In this document: one piece after another, positions 33,060-45,040 of the stretch | Layout: every line of letters starts with the position of its first letter | How positions within the stretch are numbered: position 1 is the stretch's first letter | Origin: Flabesymbios commensalis | Lineage: Eukaryota; Annelida; Polychaeta; Terebellida; Flabelligeridae | DNA: 64,000 bases | Assembly: GCA_964017125.1 (NCBI GenBank) | Contig: OZ024912.1 | Span: forward strand, 80,410,649-80,474,648 | Reading direction: 5' to 3' | Position numbers and translations under genes: made by a program | Notes under the pieces: model-generated | Seen by the model: only the letters and a program-made list of their open reading frames with translations | What the model was told of the DNA's origin: nothing | Database searches by the model: none

Positions 33060-34445
33060 TGAATCTTGTATTCTTCATCCACCCTTTATCTTCCATCCAT
33101 CCTTTATGTTCCATCTACCCTTTATCCTCCATCCATCCTTTATGCTCCATCTACCCTTTATCCTCCATCCATCCTTTATGCTCCATCTACCCTTTATCCT
33201 CCATCCATCCTTTATGTTCCATCTACCCTTTATCCTCCATCCATCCTTTATGTTCCATCCACCCTTTATCTTCCATCCATCCTTTATGTTCCATCTACCC
33301 TTTATCCTCCATCCATCCTTTATGTTCCATCCACCCTTTATCCTCCATCCATCCTTTATGTTCCATCCACCCTTTATCCTCCATCCATTTTTTATGTTCC
33401 ATCCACCCTTTATCCTCCATCCATCCTTTATGTTCCATCCACCCTTTATCCTCCATCCATCCTTTATGTTCCATCCACCCTTTATCCTCCATCCATCCTT
33501 TATGTTCCATCCACCCTTTATCCTCCATCTATCCTTTATGTTCCATCCACCCTTTATCCTCCATCCATCCTTTATGTTCCATCTACCCTTTATCCTCCAT
33601 CCATCCTTTATGTTCCATCTACCCTTTATCCTCCATCCATCATTTATGTTCCATCTACCCTTTATCCTCCATCCATTCTTTATGTTCCATCTACCCTTTA
33701 TCCTCCATCCATCCTTTATGTTCCATCTACCCTTTATCCTCCATCCATCCTTTATGTTCCATCTACCCTTTATCCTCCATCCATCCTTTATGTTCCATCT
33801 ACCCTTTATCCTCCATCCATCCTTTATGTTACATCTACCCTTTATCCTCCATCCATCCTTTATGTTCCATCTACCCTTTATCCTCCATCCATCCTTTATG
33901 TTCCATCTACCCTTTATCTTCCATCCATCCTTTATGTTCCATCTACCCTTTATCCTCCATCCATCCTTTATGTTCCATCTACCCTTTATCCTCCATCCAT
34001 CCTTTATGTTCCATCTACCTTTATCCTCCATCCATCCTTTATGTTCCATCTACCCTTTAACCTCCATCCATCCTTTATGTTCCATCTACCCTTTATCCTC
34101 CATCCATCCTTTATGTTCCATCTACCCTTTATCCTCCATCCATCCTTTATGTTCCATCTACCCTTTATCCTCCATCCATCCTTTATGTTCCATACACCCT
34201 TTATCCTCCATCCATCCTTTATTTTCTATCTACCCTTTATTCCTCATCCACCCTTTTTTCTCCATCCACCCTTTATCCTCCAACCATCCTTTATGTTCCA
34301 TCCACCCTTTATCCTCCATCCATCCTTTATTTTCTATCTACCCTTTATTCTCCATCCACCCTTTATTCCTCACCCATCCTTTAATCCTCATCCACCCTTT
34401 AATCCTCATCCACACTTATTCCCCATCCACCCTTTAATTTTCACC
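33060..34445. repeat. Minisatellite, 36-bp unit (two 18-bp halves), ~36 copies
   Basis: The unit alternates CTTTATCCTCCATCCATC and CTTTATGTTCCATCTACC, two related 18-bp halves. Because 36 is divisible by 3, ORFs run through in several frames on both strands as 12-residue repeats (for example ILYVPSTLYPPS); these are not credible proteins. Copies are very similar in the middle and decay at the right end, where CACCCTTTAATCCTCATCC variants resemble the array at 37376. Degenerate units continue to about 34600 and reappear at 34850-35000. Confidence 0.96.
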
Positions 34446-34616
34446 CACCTTTAATTCCCCTTATCCATCATTTATATTTCGGTCATTTTTTATTTTTGTA
34501 ACCCCTTTATTCCTGATCCACCCTTTATCCTACAACCACCCTTTAATCGTCATCCACCCTTAATCACCACAAACCCGCCATCCGAATACACCATTTAGTC
34601 CGCATATACCTTTTAT

Positions 34617-34870
34617 GGCCGGCACCGATGGCTCATTCTATCAGGCTTGTGGTACAGGGTTCAAATCTCTGTCGAGTCCAATAATTGGCATTGAGGTTGT
34701 GTATATAATGTGCTCCAAACTGTTCAAATGTTTAGAATGTACTGTGCTGTCTGGTACTTTAAATAACCCTTTAAGTCATTAGATAAGTCCGACTTCGGCA
34801 TTCCTTCTGTCGCGATATTGCCATGATTATGCAGCAGGTGACGTGATGCATTATTCACCCCACCCTTTAA
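34617..34870 (+). mobile_element. tRNA-like SINE interrupting the minisatellite
   Basis: GGCCGGCACCGATGGCTC is A-box like and GGGTTCAAATCTCTG B-box like. The following body contains TCGGCATTCCTTCTGTCGC and ATTGCCATGATTATGCAGC, also seen near 19890-19935. Minisatellite units of the CCACCCTTTAATC type lie on both sides, so it inserted into the array. Confidence 0.6.
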
Positions 34871-35035
34871 TCTTTACCCACCTTTTATTCCCCGATCCAT
34901 TATTTAGCGTTCGCTCATTTATTATCTTTGTAAACCCTTTTTATCTCCAGCTACCTGTTATTCCCCATACACTCTTAGGCCCCCACCCATACATACCATA
35001 AAATGTGCATAAATGTAGGGGAATATATTGAAATA

Positions 35036-35115
35036 CAATAGAACCTCGCTAAGCGGACCAACCAAAAGGACAAAAGTGGTCCCATTAGCGAGGTGGTCCC
35101 CTTAGTAAAATTGTA
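35036..35115. mobile_element. Tigger/pogo-like terminal repeat fragment
   Basis: CAATAGAACCTCGCTAAGCG followed by GGACC, then GGTCCCATTAGCGAGGTGG, is typical of Tigger/pogo ends (CAGTAGAACCTCG style) and is preceded by TA. I cannot find the opposite end, so only a terminus is visible. The rest, to about 35700, is AT-rich without an ORF of note. Confidence 0.55.
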
Positions 35116-35904
35116 CAATATATTTTATAATATATACAAATTTTCATGCTCTAAGTACAGTATGTGTACCATTAACTATGCGTATTAGAGATACGACAAA
35201 TACAAAACAAACACATACAATAATAAATATCTTAGTCAATTAGCACTACAAATTATTAATAAAATAAAAACATTTATTTTACATTCATTGAAGTTTGCCG
35301 CAGTTTATATGCTGCCTTTTGCAGAAGAAACACGCAAACTATCAATTTTTCAACGGTATCTTTTTTACAACACAATAGCATCTATCCTTTCTGGAGCATC
35401 TAAACATGTTTTTAAGGCGTAGAAGACAGATCTCGTTGGTCATCAATGTAATATGATTAAAGGGATGTACTGGTACTCTACTCAGCAACGCTGTAAATAA
35501 CAAACAATTCTACTTTATTTCTTTGCATTTGAACCAATTGCCTAAAAAAACTTCTGAATTTGCGAAATGAAGGTAGCTTACATTGCAAACTCATGACATT
35601 TACTACAGACAGTCGTGCGCTTGAACTAGGGTATCTAATGTTAGAACAAATATATACATTGTAATCAATCAGAGACTTCCACACAGTTCAGGGACAGACG
35701 CTGATGAAAAAGGCCATACGTTGTAAGTATCAGAGCTGGAGGGGCGCTGTTGAGCCAGGGCCCACGTTGTAAGTATCAGGTCTGGAGGAGCGCTGCCAGA
35801 TCCCAGGAGTGTGATGTTTTATTCCAACATTGTCATGCATATTAGCGGACAATTATGACATTATACAAAACAAGGAACAAAACAACGTAATTTTGAGTAT
35901 GAGC

Positions 35905-37175
35905 TGTGGGTAATCAGCTATCTCGGTTATTCCCACAGTGCTTGCAAGGCTTGGCCCAGCGAGCTGTGGGTATTTGGTTATCTAGTTTATTCCCACGGTA
36001 CCTGGGAAGCTGCGCTTGGCAAGCTGCGGGTATCTGGTTATCTCTGTTATTCCCGCTGTGCCTGCGAGGCTTGGCCCGGTGACCTGCGGGTATTTAGTTA
36101 TCTCTGTTATTCCCGCTGTGCCCGCGAGGCTCGGCCCGGCGAGCTGTGGGTATTTGGTTATCTCTGTTATTCCCGCTGTGCCAGTGAGGCTTAGCCCGGC
36201 GAGCTGCGAGTATTTGGTTATCTCTGTTATTCCCGCTGTGCCCGCGAGGCTTGGCCCGGCGAGCTGCGGGTATTTGGTTATCTCTGTTATTCCAGCTGTG
36301 ACAGCAAGGCTTGGCTCGGTGAGCTGCGAGTATTTGGTTATCTCTGTTATTCCAGCTGTGACAGCAAGGCTTGGCTCGATGAGCTGCGAGTATTTGGTTA
36401 TCTCTGTTATTCCTGATGTGCCCGCAAGGCTTGGCGCGGCGAGCTGCGGGTATTTGGTTATCTCTGTTATTCCCGCTGTGCCCGCGAGGCTTGGCCCGGC
36501 GAGCTGCGGGTATTTGGTTATCTCCGTTATTCCAGCTGTGCCCGTGAGGCTTGGCCCGGTGAGCTGCGGGTATTTGGTTATCTATGTTATTCCTAATGTG
36601 CCCGTGAGGCTTGGCCCGGCGAGCTGCGGGTATTTGGTTATCTCTGTTATTCCTGATGTGCCCGTGAGGCTTGGCCCGGCGAGCTGCGGGTATTTGGTTA
36701 TCTACGTTATTCTCGCTGTGCCCGGGAGGCTTGGCCCGGCGAGCTGCGGGTATTTGGTTATCTCTGTTATTCCAGCTGTGCCCGCGAGGCTTCGCTCGGT
36801 GAGCTGCGGGTATTTGGTTATCTCTGTTATTCCAGCTGTGCCCGCGAGGCTTGGCCCGGCAAGCTGCGGGTATTTGGTTATTGGTTATCTCTGTTATTCC
36901 CGCTGTGCCCGCGAGGCTTGGCCCGGCGAGCTGCGGGTATTTGGTTATCCCCGTTATTCCAGCTGTGCCCTAGAGGCTTGGCCCGGTGAGCTGCGGATAT
37001 TTGGTTATCTCTGTTATTCCCACTGTGCCTGCGAGGCCTGGCCCGGCCAGCTGTGGGTAATCGGTTATTTCTGTTATTCCACTGTGCCTGCGAAGCCTGG
37101 CCCGGCGAGCTGTGCGTAATCGGTTATCTCTGTTATTCTTACTATGTCTGCCAGGCCTGGCTGTGAGTAGTTGAT
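35905..37175. repeat. Minisatellite, 60-bp unit, ~21 copies
   Basis: Unit landmarks GAGCTGCGGGTATTTGGTTA, TCTCTGTTATTCC, GCTGTGCCCGCGAGGCTTGG repeat every 60 bp. One copy near 36880 has an extra TTGGTTA-type insertion. The period is divisible by 3, giving an artefactual 367-residue ORF with a 20-residue repeat (GYLVISVIPAVPARLG). GC content is higher than the surroundings. Just before it, at 35719-35815, is a twofold repeat of ACGTTGTAAGTATCAG. Confidence 0.96.
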
Positions 37176-37375
37176 TATCTCATGCTAGGGTTTTCTGGTA
37201 AGTATCCTTGTTTCTCTTCCCTCAATGTGGCTAGGCGATCACGTTAATGGCGACCTCGTCAGATTACACTGGTCAGAGCCAGTAATATATCAACGTTTGT
37301 TTCGAACATACTTCTTTGCGCTCTTTCAGTAAAATAGTGGATTGATTTGTGATTGATGTAACGTGATTAAAGGAA

Positions 37376-38110
37376 CCCTTTATTCCCCATTCCCATTTAA
37401 TTCTCATCCACCCTTTATTCCCCATTCACATTTAATTCTCATCCACCCTTTATTCCCCATTCACATCTAATCCTCGTCCACCCTTTATTCCCCATTCACA
37501 TTTAATTCTCATCCACCCTTTATTCCCCATTCACATTTAATCCTCATCCACCCTTTATTCTCCATTCATATTTAATCCTCATCCACCCTTTATTCCCCAT
37601 TCACATTTAATTCTCATCCACCCTTTATTCCTCATTCACATTTGATCCTCATCCACCCTTTATTCCCCATTCACATTTAATCCTCATCAACCCTTTATTC
37701 CCCATTCACATTTAATTCTCATCCACCCTTTATTCCCCATTCACATTTAATCCTCATCCACCCTTTATTCCCCATTCACATTTAATCCTCATCCACCCTT
37801 TATTCCCCATTCACATTTAATTCTCATCCACCCTTTATTCCCCATTCACATTTAATCCTCATCCACCCTTTATTCCCCATTCACATTTAATTCTCATCCA
37901 CCCTTTATTCCCCATTCACATTTAATTCTCATCCACCCTTTATTCCACATTCACATTTAATTCTCATCCACCCTTTATTCCACATTCACATTTAATTCTC
38001 ATCCACCCTTTATTCCCCCATTCACATTTAATTCTCATCCACCCTTTATTCCCCATTCACATTTAATTCTCATCCACCCTTTATTCCTCATCCACCTTTA
38101 TTACTCATCC
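37376..38110. repeat. Minisatellite, 36-bp unit related to the array at 33060
   Basis: The unit is CCTTTATTCCCCATTCACA plus TTTAATTCTCATCCACC, about 20 copies. Its halves resemble the 18-bp halves of the earlier array, and both arrays carry CCACCCTTTATTCC. A degraded tail with CCACCCTTTAGTCCCCATCC variants runs to about 38470. The two arrays probably share a seed, and the unrelated 60-bp array lies between them. Confidence 0.95.
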
Positions 38111-38683
38111 ACCCTTTATTCCCCGTCCACCCTTAAATTATCATCCCCCCTTTATTCATCATCAATTATTTAGTTAGTCCTCATCCACCTAGCCCCCATC
38201 TAACCCATTCCACGTCCACCCTTTAATCTCCATTCACTCTTTATTCCCTAATTTGTGATTTAATTATCACTCAGATTTTAGTCTTTGTAATCCGCTCATT
38301 AGCCACCCACCAATGTTAACACTCTTTGTCCCCGTCCACCCTTCATTGCTCGTCGTCCATGTTTTCGTCATCAACCCTTTAGTCCCCATCCACCTTTTAG
38401 TCACATCCACCCTTTAGTCCCCATCAAGCCTTTGGTCCCTATCCACGATTTAATCCCCATCCACCCTTTATTTAGCACCAAGCAAAGCGTGTATGTCACC
38501 AGCTCCACACCGACAACATTTGCGTCTTAATCCGGGTATACTACAAAAAACATGCCCCCCTCTAACCAATCGTAAAAACACTTTCATTGCCCTTTTTTAT
38601 TCTGCATCCCTAGCTCTCTGTGTAAATTAAGAAATGTCCTTCATGAAATAACTGTGCTGGGAAATTACTAAGGGTCAGCAAAC

Positions 38684-39275
38684 ATGTGTTGCACCACAGC
38701 GGCATTACAGATAACATACAACATACACCACAGCGGCATTACAGTTATGTTGTTTGTCACCACAGCGGCATTGCAGGGAACATATAATATGTTGTCTGTC
38801 ACCACAGCGGCATTACAGTTATGTTGTTTGTCACCACAGCGGCATTACAGGGAACATGTTATGTTGTTTGTCAGCACAGCGGCATTACAGATAATATGTT
38901 ATGTTGTTTGTCACCACAGCGGCATTACAGATAACATGTTATGTTGTTTGTCAGCGGCATTGAAGATAACATGTTATGTTGTTTGTCAGCACAGCGGCAT
39001 TACTGGGAACATGTTATGTTGTTTGTCACCACACCGGCATTACAGATAACATGTTATGTTGTCTGTCACCACAGCGGCATTACAGATAACATGTTATGCC
39101 GTTTGTCACCACAGCGGCATTACAGATAACATGTTATGTTGTCTGTCACCACAGCTGCATTACAGATAACATGTTATGTTGTTTGTCACCACAGCGGCAT
39201 TGCAGGGAACATGTTATGCTGTTTTTCACCACTGCGGCATTGCAGAGAACATGTTATGTTGTTTGTCAATCAACA
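38684..39275. repeat. Minisatellite, 40-bp unit, ~14 copies
   Basis: Landmarks CACCACAGCGGCATTACAG, ATAACATGTTATG and TTGTTTGTCA repeat every 40 bp, with some shortened copies (around 38750 and 38950). The ATAACATGTTAT part is a palindrome, so each unit could form a small cruciform. Short ORFs across it are artefacts. Confidence 0.93.
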
Positions 39276-39479
39276 TAAGGTCATTTGTTCTATGTCGATA
39301 TTTGATGGGAAGGCTTTCAGAACAAAAAATGAGGAACTGTTTCAACAACATATGACATTTTTTTATTTGTCACCCACATCAAGACATCTTCATCCTCTAA
39401 ATGCGGCCAGTAAATTTGCAAAAAGAAACAAAACAGTTCTGCCCACCTAAGAATTTTTTATTGAAAGCATCCACCAAGC

Positions 39480-40107
39480 CAATTTGTTTTAGTACTAGAC
39501 ATCGCTTTGTTATATAGAATAACAGAGAACTGTATTTACATTATGCTGTTAGCTTTATACATCGATTAAATTGCTGAATATATCTTTGATATAACGTTAT
39601 ATACATACACAAAGGCCAAATGTGTCTTACATTACACAATATACATAAATTCTAGTTCACTACCTAATATACATCTAGTCAATGATAAAGATACCTGTGA
39701 TCACCTAATATACATATGTCAATGCCAAATGTATCTTTTATTACGTAACATATGTACGTTAGTGCACCTTACATTATGAACATTGTAATAACCATATATC
39801 AGTGCTGAATGAAAACCTCATTATTATGGTAAAAATAAAAGACATATTATACAGTGATGAATGTACGTGATATACATAGATCAGTGCTGACGACATCTAT
39901 TAGAGAGTAATTTACATAGGTTAGTGATGTCTGGATATCATTGGGTAATATACAAAAGTCAGTATCAAACGTGTATTTGGTTCCTCATGTACAAATGCCA
40001 TTCCTAAATGTATATTTGCTCAAAAAATATGCGATATCAGTGTTCAATATATCTTTGGGAACGTAATCTACATATAGGACAGTTCTCAAAGCCTCTTTGG
40101 TTACGTC
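39480..40107. repeat. Degenerate ~60-bp tandem repeat, left flank of the LINE
   Basis: Phrases CCTAATATACATATGTCAAT, ATATATCAGTGCTGAATG, GATATACATAGATCAGTGCT and TGGTTACGTCACAA recur. It aligns with 27350-27854. The same series resumes as ACAATATACATACATTGC after the LINE at about 43487, which marks the insertion point. Confidence 0.65.
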
Positions 40108-40111
40108 ACAA

Positions 40112-43100
40112 TAACATAACATAACATAACATAACATTTATTTGCCATATAAACACAGTAATAATAAGAAGCATATATGATTAATTTAGCAGGAGACCAT
40201 CATTAAGACTTTTAAAGTCGCTCACATGATAGCCACCTAAAACATTGTAGTGAAAATGAAAATAAATAATTATTATCAGTGCGGCAGTAGAAATGAAACA
40301 AACAAACAAACAAACAAACAAAAAAAGACACAATAATTTAACATACCAGTAACATTTAAACACTGTTAAATGTAGAAAAAATTGATGTGTGAATACAAAA
40401 TGAACAGAAAAAGACTAGCTGTAAAGATATTTTCAAGTGTGAAATAAATGAGTGAAGGTGAGAAAAATTAGGTATTAATTTTTTGACATACATAACAATT
40501 TTGAATAATGCAGGTGGAATCATACTTGGCAAGATAATATTTTTTAATATATTGACAAAAACCAGCAAAAGAATGTGTATATATTTTATCAAGAATGATA
40601 CTAGGAGAAAGATTAAAGGTATTAACAATACTGAAACGTAAACACTTTTTTCTGAATTCGTGTTTTATTTTAGGTGTTCGAATATTATGACGATGGCGAG
40701 TGTTATGTGTGTGAACATTAAAACCAGTAGCAGATACAAAGTGATAAAAATAAACAGGTAATAAGCGATGTGATAATTTAAAAAGAAATTTTAGATGATT
40801 TTGTTCCAGAATATCTTTCACTTTCAGTACATTATATTTTATAAACATGGGATCAGTATGGGCCAAATAAGGACTCTTATTAATTATTCGTAGGGCTTTC
40901 TTTTGAAGTTTATATAATCGCTTTGAATCATATCCCCAGGCCAGTATACAATAATTTAAATGAGGTAAAATTAACGAGTTGTATATAGTAAGTAAAATCT
41001 GATCTGGTATGATGAACTTCAATTTATTTAGCACACCTATTATTTTGCTTATTTTATTTGATATTTTATCAATATGTTTTTTCCAACTCAAATGTTTAGT
41101 AATTGTAAGTCTCAGAAAATTAAATTCATCAACACAACAAATTTTCTCGTTATCAATTAAGAGCTCTGGAATAACTGTTTTCCTAGGTGGTTTATAGAAA
41201 ACGATAAATTTAGACTTTTTACAATTTAAAGAAAGTTTATTAGATTTTAGCCATAAATTAATTATCTGAAGTTCGGAGTTTATTTTGCGCTCTTGTTCGT
41301 TTTTCGGAATATTATCTAAATCGGCTATGAACGTTGTATCATCAGCATAGATAATTGTTTTTAAATACTTAGTGATATCAGCAATATCATTGATATACAA
41401 TAAAAACAGCAAAGGTCCTAAAATTGAACCTTGTGGTACACCAGTTTTAATATTAGACAGATTCGACTTAACACCACCTAATTCAGTATATTGACGTCTG
41501 TTTGTGAGGTAATTACGAAATAAAAAAAGAGCTTTGTCTTTAATACCGTAATATTTCAATTTATATAATAGAATTTCGTGATCTAACGCTTTAGAAAAAT
41601 CCAGAAATATTGCTAACGGAGTTTTACCTTTATCCATTGAAATCATCAGTCTGTCGATTAATTCTAAAGCAGCTGATTGAGTGGAATGATTTTTGCGAAA
41701 ATCATATTGGCTATCAGTCAAGATATTATTCAGAGATAAATAGTTGATCTGATCCACAACTGTTTTTAGAATTAAGACATTTATTAACTTCACATATCTC
41801 ATTTTCAGTAACTAATTGAAATGAAAAAGTAGATGTGGCAGGGTTTCGAAGAAAATGAGTAAAATAAGTGTTTGAATTATCTGAGGTGCTTTTATTGATT
41901 TTGTGCATAATATTTGATCCAATGTTAGTAAAATAATCATTAAGATAATTAATAATATTTTGTTTGTTATTTGTAACTGTGCCATTAATGTTTATTCTAT
42001 CCAATGTAAGTTGTGACTTATGTTTCCTATTTACAACATCGCTGATGGCTGACAAGGTTTGCTTTACATCAGATTTATACTTTTGAAAAAGATTAGCATA
42101 ATAAGATTTTTTTGCCAAATATATATTCCTTCGTAAAATGTAATTATAAGTCCCAAGATTTAGTTTTAATGTAATGTACTCTGTGCTGTCACTTGAATAA
42201 TTCTTCAAATCTCTATACATTTTATTTCAAAAATTAATAGATTTAATTAAGCCTTTGGTAATCCACTGAGATTTTTTATGCTTAGATTTATTGAATTTAA
42301 CTTCTTTTAACGGAAGATGTTTCTGCTTAGCGTGGTTAAGGATCCCATCTAGGATATTATAATTATAGTTGGGATCAGTAAAGCTGTCATATGTTATTAT
42401 ATCTTTTAAATGTGAATTTCTGATCTCTTCCTTAAATTTTCCTAGAGACATTGCTGAAGAGTCGGTCAACCTAATATATTTCTGAGTAGTATCTTCAGTC
42501 TTAACACTCAACTTGAACGCAATAAAATAGGGAAAATGATCTGATAATGCACTGGTAAGGATACATGCACTACTAGAATTTGTTTTGTCAGAAAGTTTGA
42601 CGAAAAAATTGTCAATAAGGGAGCCTTTGGATTTAGAAAGTCTAGTAGGTAAAGTCACTTTTGGGTAAAAACTGAAAGATGTCATTAAGTCAAAAAATTC
42701 ACAGAAAATGGATTTTTGATTAACTTGTAACAAATCTATATTAAAGTCTCCCGCTAAAATTACTTCCGCGTTACGTTTCTCGAAAGCAGATAGAATGGGT
42801 GTTAATTCTCTGATAAATGTTTGATAATTAATATTAATATCGCGTGGAGGTCTATAAATGTTTCCTATAACAACTGATTTATGAAAATTATTTTTTAACT
42901 CAATGAATAGACCTTCCCAAACATCTGAACTGTCATACATTGGTAGAATAGTAAAATTTAAATGTTTTTTAACATAAATAGCCAGCCCTGCATGAGAGCT
43001 ACATTTAGTACCTTGCGTAACTAAGTTAAACCCTTCTAATAATAAATCAGTAGTATCGTAATTATCAGATAACCACGTTTCTTGAATACATATGATACTA

Positions 43101-43486
43101 AAGTTACAACCTTGACTCTGTAAATGTTTTAACAAAATAGTCAATTCATTATACTTTGCTCTCAACGATTGTATATTAACACTTAAAACAGAAAATTTAC
43201 CAACATTATTACAGTGATGCTGAATAAATTCTTCTTGGTCATAATAAGGAGAGTGAATAATTAAAGGAAATTGGTTATTGTTTAAGTCATCATTACTTGT
43301 CCCAGGTGCATCAACGTCTAAAACATGATTCAGAGAATTAGCAGTTAATCCGCCATGATGTTTCAGTAATAAATCGGCAGTAGACATAATGATAAGTTAA
43401 AAAAATATATTTTACATTGTACAATTTCACCTTCAATATAATATTCAGATTCACACAAGTTAAATGGAATGTAGAAAACATGTAGA
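40112..43486 (-). mobile_element. Nearly full-length CR1/L2-group LINE, inactive
   Basis: One ORF reads 43387 to 40468 on the minus strand. The endonuclease comes first (NIQSLRAKYNEL, IQETWL, GNIYRPP, LAGDFNID, SDHFPYF), then a linker (YRDLKNYS...SYYANLF), RT (FLDFSKA, TGVPQGSILGPLLFLLYIND, YADDTTF) and a C-terminal domain (LNYCILAWG...RRINK-like to NCYVCQKINT). An in-frame stop (TGA) lies at 42227-42229. Between about 41726 and 41802 the frame shifts and the N-terminal RT palm region is missing, a deletion probably of a few hundred bases. The 3' end is an (ATGTT)n tail at 40112-40135. Flanking ACAA (40108-40111, 43487-43490) joins into the tandem repeat seen intact at 27740-27755. Confidence 0.92.
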
Positions 43487-43605
43487 ACAATATACATACA
43501 TTGCTAATGTTTTAAAATAATAAACTGTATTATGTATAGTCTCTCATGTGACCATCGTGTGTTGATGCCCCTGAAGTCGTCATGGTTTGTGAGTTGTGTG
43601 TTGCC

Positions 43606-43646
43606 TAGTTTACACTCCTAATGTTTGTCATCATTGTGAATATTTT
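43606..43646 (-). pseudogene. Eroded finger remnant behind gene B
   Basis: The minus strand reads IHNDDKH, a stop, then ECKLG, matching the remnants behind A and C. The sequence farther out (CCTGAAGTCGTCATGG) matches the flank of gene C. Between 43646 and 43855 lie the frame-shifted last fingers of gene B. Confidence 0.5.
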
Positions 43647-43855
43647 ATATTGAAGAATAGTTAAAATACTGCATAACATATTTCAAGCATATCAGGCTAA
43701 ACTCCATTGCTGATTGTTATGCATTTTTAACACATCATGATTAATCGCCATTATGAATACAGTGATGTCTTTTCAGCTTGCATTTCTCTGTAAATCATTT
43801 ATCGCATGTATCACATACATAGGTTTATCTCCAGTGTGAATAAGTTGGTGTCGTT

Positions 43856-44845
43856 TCAGGCTACTTTCGCTGTAAAGCCTTTATCACACGTATCACACAT
43901 ATAAGGTTTATCTCCACTGTGAATAAGTTTGTGTCGTTTCAGATGCCTGTTCCGCACAAAGAATTTATCACACGTATCACAAGTATAAGGTTTATCTCCA
44001 GTGTGAATACGCTGATGTCTTTTCAGGCTGCCTTCTTGTGTAAAGCACTTATCACACGTATCACACATATAAGGTTTATATCCAGTGTGAATGCGCTGAT
44101 GTCTTTTCAGGTGGCCTTCTCGCATAAAGCATTTATCACATGTATTACACATATAAGTTTGATATCCAGTGTGAATACGCTGATGTCTTTTCAGGTCGCC
44201 TTCTCGCATAAAACATTTGTCACATGTATCACACATATAAGTTTGATGTCCAGTGTGAATACGCTGATGACTTTTCCTGTGGCCTTCTTGTGTAAAGCAT
44301 TTATCACACTTAGCACACACAAAACGTTTATCTCGAGTGTGAATATGCTGATGTTTCTTCAGGTCGCCTTTTCGTGTAAAGCATTTAACACACACATCAC
44401 ACATATAAGGTTTATCTCTAGTGTGAATACTCCGATGTTTTTTCAGGCTGACTTTCCATGCAAAGCCTTTATTACAAGTTTCACACACATAAGATTTGTC
44501 ACCATGGTGAATCCGCTGATGTTTTTTCATGTCACTTATATTAGTAAAACCTTTGCCACAAGTATCACATGTATGAGGTTTTTGTCCAGTGTGATTACCA
44601 TGATTACGTAAATGTATTTTCTGTGAAAAGTCTTTGTGACAAATCTCACAACAAAATGGCTCATAAACAGGAATGCTGATCATTTGTTCTCTATTCACTG
44701 AAGTCACATATTTGACCTTTTTTGATTTCAGATCTAACTTAACATTTGGGAGATGAACATATACCAAGCTGCCCGATTTTATATGATTTGACAGAAAATC
44801 CCATTTTGCAGCTGCCAGGAACGAGTGCATTGGCTTCATGTCCAT
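43856..44845 (-). CDS. C2H2 zinc-finger protein, gene B (9 fingers, C terminus cut by frameshift)
   Basis: 329 residues: leader PMHSFLAAAKWDFLS and HIKSGSLVYV, then nine fingers and the start of a tenth. Finger 1 has HX2H (HGNH), one residue short. Fingers 6 and 7 are near copies (CFMREGDLKRH, CFMREGHLKRH), a recent finger duplication. The frame ends FTAKVA. One missing A there, one missing T in the next linker (KPMYV for KPYV) and a TGA inside the final finger separate the frame from an otherwise readable tail ending IHNGD at about 43750. The acceptor TTGTTGCAG|ATTGGG opens the exon at 44968. No matching first-exon module was found upstream in the window. Confidence 0.88.
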   Translation of the reverse strand: MDMKPMHSFLAAAKWDFLSNHIKSGSLVYVHLPNVKLDLKSKKVKYVTSVNREQMISIPVYEPFCCEICHKDFSQKIHLRNHGNHTGQKPHTCDTCGKGFTNISDMKKHQRIHHGDKSYVCETCNKGFAWKVSLKKHRSIHTRDKPYMCDVCVKCFTRKGDLKKHQHIHTRDKRFVCAKCDKCFTQEGHRKSHQRIHTGHQTYMCDTCDKCFMREGDLKRHQRIHTGYQTYMCNTCDKCFMREGHLKRHQRIHTGYKPYMCDTCDKCFTQEGSLKRHQRIHTGDKPYTCDTCDKFFVRNRHLKRHKLIHSGDKPYMCDTCDKGFTAKVA

Positions 44846-45040
44846 AGTGATTATAGAAAAACGTCAACTATCTAGACGAGATAAATGGCAGCATGTGAGA
44901 GATGTGGCTTCTGGACACTCTTCTCAGGAAACATCGGGGTCACAAACACAAACAGAGTTTGACCCAATCTGCAACAAAATCAAATATAAAAATAAATAAA
45001 AAATTGCGACAATGAGACTAACCATACATGGGAATTGACT

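Noticed and set aside
33059-34454. Proline- and serine-rich repeat proteins in several frames on both strands
   Set aside because: The 36-bp period keeps frames open by arithmetic. There is no start context and no non-repeat domain.
36016-37119. 367-residue repeat ORF
   Set aside because: Product of the 60-bp minisatellite; no sequence outside the array.
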